A stretch of 64,000 nt of DNA from Pseudomonas sp. (lineage in GTDB: Bacteria > Pseudomonadota > Gammaproteobacteria > Pseudomonadales > Pseudomonadaceae): positions 186,001 through 250,000 of the forward strand of contig VMRT01000002.1 of the NCBI GenBank assembly GCA_007713455.1, given 5' to 3'. The stretch's first letter is position 1. Each line of letters begins with the position of its first letter. A program made the translations under genes and the position numbers. Of the stretch, positions 57,737-64,000 are shown in pieces. The notes under the pieces are model-generated. The model saw nothing but the letters and a program-made list of their open reading frames with translations, was not told the DNA's origin and did no database searches.

Positions 57737-58740
57737 TGTCATTCGCCGATCGCCTGCAACGCGCCTGGTATCAGGGGCATCCGGCCCTATGTGTGCTGGC
57801 TCCGCTGGAGCTACTCTATCGGCGCGTGGTCGAGGCAAAGCGACGGCGCTTTCTCAAAGGTGAAAGCGCTGCCTATCGCGCACCAGTGCCGGTCATCGTG
57901 GTGGGTAACATCACCGTAGGTGGAACAGGCAAGACTCCACTGATTCTCTGGCTGATCGAGCATTGCCGTAGCCGCGGGCTGCGCGTCGGCGTCGTCAGCC
58001 GCGGCTACGGTGCCAAGCCCTCGGCGCTGCCCTGGCGCGTTCAACCCGAACACTCGGCGGAGCAATCAGGCGACGAGCCGCTGTTGATCGTGCAGCGTAC
58101 CGGCGTGCCGCTTATGATAGATCCCGACCGATCACGCGCGGTACGGTGCCTGCTGGAGACCGAATCGCTTGACCTGATCCTTTCCGACGATGGCCTGCAG
58201 CACTATCGGCTGGCCAGGGACCTCGAACTCGTACTGATCGACGCGGCACGCGGGCTGGGCAACAGGCGCTGCCTGCCGGCTGGCCCCTTGCGCGAGCCGG
58301 CCGAACGCCTGAATAGCGTGGATGCTGTGCTGGTCAACGGCACCGATTCGGATACCGCCGACGGCTATGCGTTCAGCCTCAAGCCGGTCGCGCTGGTCGA
58401 ACTGTGCTCCGGCGAGCGCTGGCCACTCGATCACTTTCCCGCCGGCCAGCTGCTGCACGCGGTGGCTGGCATCGGCAACCCGCAGCGTTTCTTCACCACG
58501 CTCGAAACGCTACACTGGCGTCCGATTCCGCACCCCTTCGCCGATCACGCCGCCTACAGCCAGGAGCAGCTGGAATTCAGCCCCGCCCTGCCGTTGGTGA
58601 TGACCGAGAAGGATGCGGTTAAATGCCGGGCCTTCGCACCGCCGGGTTGGTCATATCTTCAGGTGCACGCCGTACCTTCTGCGGCTTTCGTCACCTGGTT
58701 CGACGGCCAGTTGGCGCGATTGCTGCCCGATCACTCTTAA
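57736..58740 (+). CDS. lpxK: tetraacyldisaccharide 4'-kinase
   Basis: 334 residues. Phosphorylates the lipid A disaccharide on the inner leaflet. P-loop [12 protein letters not shown] near residue 56 and an N-terminal amphipathic helix region. Co-transcribed with exbBD and followed by ycaR-kdsB, an envelope gene group. Confidence 0.95.
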   Translation: MSFADRLQRAWYQGHPALCVLAPLELLYRRVVEAKRRRFLKGESAAYRAPVPVIVVGNITVGGTGKTPLILWLIEHCRSRGLRVGVVSRGYGAKPSALPWRVQPEHSAEQSGDEPLLIVQRTGVPLMIDPDRSRAVRCLLETESLDLILSDDGLQHYRLARDLELVLIDAARGLGNRRCLPAGPLREPAERLNSVDAVLVNGTDSDTADGYAFSLKPVALVELCSGERWPLDHFPAGQLLHAVAGIGNPQRFFTTLETLHWRPIPHPFADHAAYSQEQLEFSPALPLVMTEKDAVKCRAFAPPGWSYLQVHAVPSAAFVTWFDGQLARLLPDHS

Positions 58741-58785
58741 GCCGCTCGCACTGCCATCGCAGTCGAACGCTTCCAAGGACTGCGC

Positions 58786-58971
58786 ATGGATACCAAACTG
58801 CTCGACATACTGGCCTGCCCACTATGCAAGGGGCCGCTGAAGCTGACCGATGACAAGTCGGAACTGATCTGCAAGGCCGACGCCCTGGCGTTTCCCGTGC
58901 GCGATGGCATCCCGGTGATGCTCGAGAGCGAGGCCCGTACGCTGGACGTGGATGAGCGCCTCGACAAATGA
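58786..58971 (+). CDS. ycaR: Trm112-family small zinc protein, YcaR
   Basis: 61 residues. C11-x2-C14 and a later single cysteine (ELICKADAL); ends with [11 protein letters not shown], the Trm112 pattern. Same neighbours (lpxK, kdsB) as E. coli ycaR. Overlaps kdsB by four bases. Precise role unclear. Confidence 0.9.
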   Translation: MDTKLLDILACPLCKGPLKLTDDKSELICKADALAFPVRDGIPVMLESEARTLDVDERLDK

Positions 58972-59732
58972 GCACTGCCTACACTGTCGTGATTCCCGCC
59001 CGCTATGCCTCGACCCGCCTGCCTGGCAAGCCGTTGCAGGACATTGCCGGCAAGCCGATGATCCAGCACGTGTGGGAGCAGGCAAGCAAGAGCACGGCTC
59101 AGCGCGCGGTCATCGCCACCGACGACTCACGCATCGTCGATGCCTGCTCGGCATTCGGTGCGCAGGTTGTTTTGACCCGCCCCGACCACAACTCCGGCAC
59201 CGACCGGCTGGCTGAGGTGTGCGAGCAGCTTGGTCTGCCGAGTGACGCCATCGTGGTCAACGTGCAGGGCGACGAGCCGCTGATTCCCCCGGCAGTCATT
59301 GATCAGGTTGCCGCCAATCTGGCTGCGCACCCCGAGGCGGCCATCGCCACGCTCGCCGAACCATTGAGCGATGTGCAGGCGCTGTTCAATCCAAACGTGG
59401 TAAAGGTGCTCTCGGACACCAATGGCCTGGCGCTGACCTTCAGCCGTGCGCCGCTTCCCTGGGCAAGAGATGCGTTTGCCGCCGATCGCAGCGTACTGCC
59501 TGTTGGCGTGCCGTACCGCCGGCACATTGGTATCTACGCCTATCGCGCCGGTTTCCTCGCTGATTTCGTTTCCTGGGGTCCTTGCTGGCTCGAGGATACC
59601 GAGTGTCTGGAGCAGTTGCGCGCGCTCTGGCACGGCCAGCGTATTCACGTTGCAGACGCGGTACAGGCACCGCCTGCGGGGGTGGATACCGCGGAAGACC
59701 TGGAGCGGGTCCGTCGTCTGCTGGGCGGCTGA
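58968..59732 (+). CDS. kdsB: CMP-KDO synthetase (3-deoxy-manno-octulosonate cytidylyltransferase)
   Basis: 254 residues. Activates KDO with CTP for lipopolysaccharide. The nucleotide motif [16 protein letters not shown] opens the protein, and [13 protein letters not shown] follows. ATG overlaps the ycaR stop. Confidence 0.96.
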   Translation: MSTAYTVVIPARYASTRLPGKPLQDIAGKPMIQHVWEQASKSTAQRAVIATDDSRIVDACSAFGAQVVLTRPDHNSGTDRLAEVCEQLGLPSDAIVVNVQGDEPLIPPAVIDQVAANLAAHPEAAIATLAEPLSDVQALFNPNVVKVLSDTNGLALTFSRAPLPWARDAFAADRSVLPVGVPYRRHIGIYAYRAGFLADFVSWGPCWLEDTECLEQLRALWHGQRIHVADAVQAPPAGVDTAEDLERVRRLLGG

Positions 59733-59733
59733 G

Positions 59734-60198
59734 ATGAGAATCCTGTTCGTCTGCATGGGCAACATCTGCCGCTCGCCCACCGCCGAAGGCGTGTTTCGCC
59801 AGCGCGTCGAGCAGGCTGGGCTCGGCAGTCGGATCGAGATCGATTCTGCTGGGACCGGCGATTGGCATGTGGGCAAGGCTCCGGACTCGCGTGCTTGCGC
59901 CGCAGCCGGCAAACGCGGCTATCGGCTGACAGCGCTGCGCGCGCGCCAGGTGCAGCCGGAAGACTTCCTGCATTTCGACCTTATTCTGGCGATGGATCAC
60001 GACAACCTGGCTCGACTGGAGGCCTTACGCCCCGAAGCGAGCAGGGCGGAGCTTGATCTGTTGCTACGCCGTTACGACCTGGCGCGTGGCGTGGTGCCAG
60101 ACCCTTACTACGGCGAGAAAGATGGCTTCGAGGAAGTACTGGATCTCCTCGAGGAGGCCTGTGATGCGATGCTCGTGGAATTGAAGGGACGACTGTGA
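59734..60198 (+). CDS. ptpA: low-molecular-weight protein tyrosine phosphatase
   Basis: 154 residues. Active-site loop CMGNICRS (C7 and R13) and the general acid in VPDPYYG. One base after kdsB, four-base overlap with murB. Substrate unknown; family members in capsule loci act on tyrosine kinases, but none is near. Confidence 0.92.
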   Translation: MRILFVCMGNICRSPTAEGVFRQRVEQAGLGSRIEIDSAGTGDWHVGKAPDSRACAAAGKRGYRLTALRARQVQPEDFLHFDLILAMDHDNLARLEALRPEASRAELDLLLRRYDLARGVVPDPYYGEKDGFEEVLDLLEEACDAMLVELKGRL

Positions 60199-61214
60199 GC
60201 CTGACCCTCGAATCAAACCGATCACTCAAGGCATTCAACACGTTCGCTGTCGATCAGCGTGCGCGCTACTTCGCGGCCGCTCATAACGATGAGGATGTTC
60301 GTGACGCGCTCGCCCAGGCGCGTCGGCTCGACGTTCCGCTGCTGCCGATCGGTGGCGGCAGCAACTTGCTGCTGACTCGTGACGTGCCGGCGCTTGTCCT
60401 GCATATGGCCAGCCGTGGCAAACGCATCATCGATGAGTCTGCCGAGCAGGTTCTGGTCGAGGCGGAGGCAGGCGAGCCCTGGCACCCATTCGTGCTCTGG
60501 ACGCTGGATCAAGGCTTGGCGGGCCTCGAGAATCTGAGCCTGATACCAGGTACCGTTGGTGCATCACCAATCCAGAACATCGGTGCCTACGGTGTCGAGA
60601 TCAAGGACGTATTTGCAGGGCTCACTGCACTGGATAGTGAAACTGGGATCATCCGTGAGTTCAGCGAGGACGACTGCGCATTCGGTTATCGCGACAGTCT
60701 GTTCAAACAGCAGTCCGGGCGTTTTCTGATTCTGCGAGTGCGTTTCGCGTTGCGTCGCCAGGCAGCGCTGCATCTTGAGTATGGGCCGATCCGCCAGCGT
60801 TTGGCGGAGCAGGGGATTACCGTACCTTCCGCGCAGGATGTGAGCCGAGCTGTTTGTGCCATCCGCAGTGAAAAGCTGCCGGATCCACAGCAGCTGGGCA
60901 ATGCTGGGAGTTTCTTCAAGAATCCGCTGGTGCCGGCTGCCGCTGCTCAGACGCTGCGCGACCGTTACCCCGAGCTGGTCGGTTATCCGCAAGCCGACGG
61001 TCAAGTGAAACTGGCGGCTGGCTGGCTGATCGAGAAGGCTGGCTGGAAGGGATTTCGTGACGGCGACGCAGGGGTTCATCGGCTGCAGGCGTTGGTGCTG
61101 GTCAATCATGGCCTGGCCACGGGGGTGCAGCTGCTGGACCTGGCGCGACGTATCCAGGTCGATGTGCTGGAGCGCTTCGGCGTCAGCCTTGAGATCGAGC
61201 CAAATGTGCTCTGA
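60195..61214 (+). CDS. murB: UDP-N-acetylenolpyruvoylglucosamine reductase
   Basis: 339 residues. Completes UDP-MurNAc for peptidoglycan with FAD and NADPH. FAD motifs PIGGGSNLLLT and LIPGTVGASPIQNIGAYG; catalytic serine in NAGSFFKNP and glutamate near the end (SLEIEP). Starts with GTG inside the ptpA stop. Type I MurB length. Confidence 0.96.
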   Translation: MSLTLESNRSLKAFNTFAVDQRARYFAAAHNDEDVRDALAQARRLDVPLLPIGGGSNLLLTRDVPALVLHMASRGKRIIDESAEQVLVEAEAGEPWHPFVLWTLDQGLAGLENLSLIPGTVGASPIQNIGAYGVEIKDVFAGLTALDSETGIIREFSEDDCAFGYRDSLFKQQSGRFLILRVRFALRRQAALHLEYGPIRQRLAEQGITVPSAQDVSRAVCAIRSEKLPDPQQLGNAGSFFKNPLVPAAAAQTLRDRYPELVGYPQADGQVKLAAGWLIEKAGWKGFRDGDAGVHRLQALVLVNHGLATGVQLLDLARRIQVDVLERFGVSLEIEPNVL

Positions 61215-61541
61215 CTACGACTCGTACGGCCAGCTCTGGCTGCGTTAAAGCCAGGCCGTGCGGTGGTGTAGATATATGGTTCCGGTCGCTTGAGTTGTAC
61301 TGATCTCGCACTTCGGTTCGCCTAGCGCGGCAACCAAGCAGAACCTGCGATGTGCGTCGGATGTAAGCGAGCTCAATTTCGACCTGCAGCCGGTCCGGCT
61401 TCTCAAGCTTGCAGTGACGGCTTTTTCGGGGAGAGATGGGGCAGTGAATAGCCTTGCCGACTGCGCCGCACCCCTTCTGCCATGAGCGTTCTCCCGATGA
61501 ATAAGACGAAGGTGTAAACCTTATTCAGGAGGGGACAATGC
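61215..61541. other. intergenic stretch after murB without recognised gene
   Basis: About 330 bases between the murB stop and the murB/rne terminator. There is a weak GAATAAG / CTTATTC inverted pair near 61496-61523. I see no open frame with a ribosome site and no RNA gene. Confidence 0.5.
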
Positions 61542-61573
61542 AAAAAAAAGGGATGCCGAAGCATCCCTTTTTT
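61542..61573. terminator. bidirectional intrinsic terminator of murB and rne
   Basis: A-run, GGGATGC / GCATCCC stem with a CGAA tetraloop, T-run: a classical rho-independent terminator readable from either strand between convergent genes. Confidence 0.93.
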
Positions 61574-61584
61574 AGGCCAGGTGT

Positions 61585-64000
61585 TTAGCCTTGCGGCTTC
61601 TCACGGTTATCTGGCTGGTCACCTTCTACAGCTTGTTCCGACTCTAGGGGTGATGGCTGAACCACTTCCTCAGTTGTCGGTGCTTCTGGCTTCTGCTCGT
61701 CTACTTCAGCGGTCGACACCTGTGCTTGTTCGGCGGGCTCGTCGGCCTCGGCGAGCGGCTGCTCGTGGAGGGTGGTGACTGGCTCGGCGAACTGCTCAGG
61801 CTGGGCGTCGGCAGGCACTGGTTCCGCAACTTGTTCAACTTGCGCTTCGACGACTGGCTCGCTGGCGACAATCTCCGGGCTGGCCAGAGGTTGCTCCGCT
61901 GCGGCCTTGGCGTCGGCTTCTGCCGCTTCCTTGGCCAGACGCTCGGCTTCACGCTGACGGCGACGGACCTCGCGCGGATCATTAGGCGCGCGTCCGCTAG
62001 GCGTCAGTACTGGCGCCACGGCCGGTGCGACTTCGACTTTCTCGGCCACCGGCTCCGGGGCAGGCTGCGGGGTGACGTCGGCTTGGACGACCTGTGGTGC
62101 TTCGCTCGGCGCAACTTCGGCAGCGTGTGTCGATGTCTCGTCTGCAGCTTCGATAGCTATCGACTGCTCGGCCACAGTGCGCTGCTCGTCCGTACTTTCC
62201 ACGCTTGGCGCATGCTCGACAATCGTCGCTACACCTTCGGAGCTGGTTTGAATCACGGCGTCATCAGCGAGCCTGGCCTGTGGAGCCGCTTCGGTGTCGG
62301 CGGTGTTCGCGGCCAGGGCGGCGGCTGTTGCTGCGACGGCGATTTCCTCGGTTTTCACCGGGGCGTTGCTCTCGTCGACCTCGTCGATTTCGTTACCGTT
62401 GGCGTCACGCTGACGCTCACGGCGATTGCTGCGACGACGCTGGCCGCGGGAGCGGCGGCGTGGGCGGTCGCCGTCGTTGCCTTCGCTGCCCTCGTTGGAG
62501 TCCTGGGCGTCCTCGGCTTCGCTCGCATCCTCGGATTGCTGCAGCAGCTCATCGGCGGCTACCGGGGCTTGCCGTTCGGCGCGCGGCTTGCGCTCTTCGC
62601 GCGGGGCGCGTGGTTGCCGCTCGGCCTGCTCTTCTTCTGCTGCTACAGCGATCGGAGCTTCATCGATTGGCGCTCGCAGTTCGCGCTTGCGCTCCTCGCG
62701 GGGCTTGCGGTCCTCGCGTGGGGCTCGCTCGCGGCGCGGCTGGCTTTCGGCAACTTCGGCCTGTTCACGGGGTTTGCGTTCCTCGCGTGGTGGGCGCGGC
62801 TGGCGCTCTTCGCGGGGCTGACGCTCCTCGCGAGCTTGGCGCTCCTCACGGGGCTGACGTTCTTCGCGCGGCTTGCGCTCCTCATCACGGCCACCGCGCG
62901 AATCGCGGCGACGGTTCTGCTGGCGTCCGCTGCGGCGCTCGTCATTGCGCTGCGGGCGCGGCGAGGCGGGCTTCTTCTCGACTTCGGCTGTGGCCTGCGG
63001 TTCTTTCGTCTCGCCTGCGAACAGTCCGACCAGGGATTTGATCAGGCCCTTGAACAGACTTGGTTCCTGCACCGGCGCGGCAACGGGTGCTTCGGCTGGC
63101 GCTGCGGCGGCTGCCGCCGGTGCGGTGCGCTGCGGTGCGGTCTTGACCGCCGCTTCCTGGCGAACCAGGGTGCGTGTGGAGCTGACCGGCTGAGCTTCTT
63201 CGGCCTCGGTCGGGCTCATTTCGTAGCTGGCTTGGCCTGCCATGATTTCTGGGCTGTCGTCACGCAGTCGCTGAACTTCGAAGTGCGGCGTTTCCAGGTG
63301 ATCGTCCGGCAGGATGAAGATGCGCGCACGGGTGCGCAGCTCGATCTTGGTGATCGCGTTGCGTTTCTCGTTGAGCAGGAATGCTGCAACCTGGAACGGC
63401 ACGCGTGCGCGAACCTCGGCGGTGCGGTCCTTGAGGGCTTCTTCTTCGATCAGGCGCAGAATCGCCAGCGACAGCGATTCGACGTCACGAATGATGCCTT
63501 GGCCGTTGCAGCGTGGGCAGACGATGCCGCTGGTCTCGCCCAGAGAGGGGCGCAGACGCTGGCGGGACATTTCCAGCAAACCGAAGCGCGAGATGCGGCC
63601 GACCTGGATACGTGCACGGTCGGCTTCCAGTGCTTCGCGCATCTTCTCCTCGACGGCGCGCTGGTTTTTGGCCGGGGTCATGTCGATGAAGTCGATGACG
63701 ATTAGTCCGCCGATGTCGCGCAAACGCAGTTGGCGGGCGATTTCCTCGGCCGCCTCCAGATTGGTCTGCAGGGCGGTTTCTTCGATGTCGCCACCCTTGG
63801 TGGCGCGAGCCGAGTTGATGTCGATGGATACCAGTGCTTCGGTCGGATCGATGACGATGGAGCCGCCGGAAGGCAGTTTTACTTCACGCTGGAAGGCCGT
63901 CTCGATCTGGCTTTCGATCTGGAAGCGGTTGAACAGCGGTACGGAATCTTCGTACAGCTTGATCTTGCTGGCGTACTGCGGCATCACCTGCTGGATGAAG
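61585..64000 (-). CDS. rne: Ribonuclease E (5' end outside window)
   Basis: About 804 C-terminal residues; the N-terminal S1 region lies beyond the right edge. The visible catalytic part has the DNase I-like subdomain with two metal-binding aspartates (VSIDINSAR and VIDFIDM) and the zinc-link CPRC. The rest is a long unstructured tail: an arginine-glutamate-proline block with PREERQ-type repeats (about 62650-62950), a second basic patch ([18 protein letters not shown]), and an acidic-alanine end. Such tails bind RNA and scaffold degradosome partners. Convergent with murB. Confidence 0.95.
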   Translation of the reverse strand, partial: FIQQVMPQYASKIKLYEDSVPLFNRFQIESQIETAFQREVKLPSGGSIVIDPTEALVSIDINSARATKGGDIEETALQTNLEAAEEIARQLRLRDIGGLIVIDFIDMTPAKNQRAVEEKMREALEADRARIQVGRISRFGLLEMSRQRLRPSLGETSGIVCPRCNGQGIIRDVESLSLAILRLIEEEALKDRTAEVRARVPFQVAAFLLNEKRNAITKIELRTRARIFILPDDHLETPHFEVQRLRDDSPEIMAGQASYEMSPTEAEEAQPVSSTRTLVRQEAAVKTAPQRTAPAAAAAAPAEAPVAAPVQEPSLFKGLIKSLVGLFAGETKEPQATAEVEKKPASPRPQRNDERRSGRQQNRRRDSRGGRDEERKPREERQPREERQAREERQPREERQPRPPREERKPREQAEVAESQPRRERAPREDRKPREERKRELRAPIDEAPIAVAAEEEQAERQPRAPREERKPRAERQAPVAADELLQQSEDASEAEDAQDSNEGSEGNDGDRPRRRSRGQRRRSNRRERQRDANGNEIDEVDESNAPVKTEEIAVAATAAALAANTADTEAAPQARLADDAVIQTSSEGVATIVEHAPSVESTDEQRTVAEQSIAIEAADETSTHAAEVAPSEAPQVVQADVTPQPAPEPVAEKVEVAPAVAPVLTPSGRAPNDPREVRRRQREAERLAKEAAEADAKAAAEQPLASPEIVASEPVVEAQVEQVAEPVPADAQPEQFAEPVTTLHEQPLAEADEPAEQAQVSTAEVDEQKPEAPTTEEVVQPSPLESEQAVEGDQPDNREKPQG

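Noticed and set aside
62640..62960. Periodic repeats considered as CRISPR
   Set aside because: The units are short, degenerate and in frame with rne, with no spacers.
61726..63705. Plus-strand open frame opposite rne (659 codons)
   Set aside because: Its composition is the complement of the rne repeats; RNase E catalytic motifs on the minus strand decide.

Overview
The window is GC-rich chromosomal DNA from a denitrifying Pseudomonas of the P. stutzeri (Stutzerimonas) group. Three things suggest this. First, a dnrN-dnrO-dnrD-dnrP block lies close to a second DNR-type regulator (dnrS) beside nrdD, an arrangement known from P. stutzeri. Second, the right half runs mfd-gap-nqrABCDEF-apbE-nqrM-sthA-...-lolCDE-comEC-exbBD-lpxK-kdsB-murB-rne, as in Pseudomonas. 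Third, a complete Entner-Doudoroff gene set is present. I see no rRNA, tRNA, CRISPR array, insertion sequence or prophage.

Layout. 1-3.9 kb: a partial DsbR-like response regulator diverges from a dsbD-tlpA-dsbG periplasmic thiol-redox operon. 4-15.4 kb: an anaerobic and nitric-oxide block with dnrP, dnrD, dnrO and dnrN (minus strand), divergent norR, ubiU-ubiV-ubiT (oxygen-independent ubiquinone synthesis), a DGC-domain gene, dnrS, and a class III ribonucleotide reductase whose glycyl-radical tail is a separate small gene (nrdD, tail, nrdG). 15.4-18.7 kb: an FtrABCD-type iron uptake operon behind a Fur box. 18.8-20.8 kb: an MdtD-like exporter and a small membrane protein. 20.8-30.3 kb: edd-glk, then hexR divergent from zwf-pgl-eda-gapN-aldo/keto reductase. 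30.3-34.6 kb: REP-like palindromes, a guanidine-II riboswitch with sugE/gdx, an unknown gene, a short SNF2 helicase and csiV. 34.6-48.7 kb: mfd, gap, the Na+-NQR operon with its maturation genes, and sthA. 48.8-64 kb: glpQ-like, BamE-like and PilZ genes, lolCDE, a DUF2062 gene, comEC, exbB/exbD, lpxK, ycaR, kdsB, ptpA, murB and the 3' part of rne.

The most coherent signal is regulatory. The dnrN-norR gap holds three GGT-N7-ACC boxes (NorR consensus) and a textbook sigma54 -24/-12 element facing dnrN. An NO sensor would therefore drive an NO-damage repair protein and, downstream on the same strand, the NO-responsive master regulator DnrD. Four exact TTGAC-N4-ATCAA boxes and two weaker ones sit before dnrP, dnrD, ubiUVT, the DGC gene, dnrS and nrdD. 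NO sensing, anaerobic quinone synthesis and anaerobic dNTP synthesis thus look like one regulon. Other readable sites are a GTTAA-N6-GTTAA pair before dsbD, NrdR-like boxes before nrdD, HexR-like operators before edd and zwf, and an unexplained 26-bp palindrome at 20402-20427.
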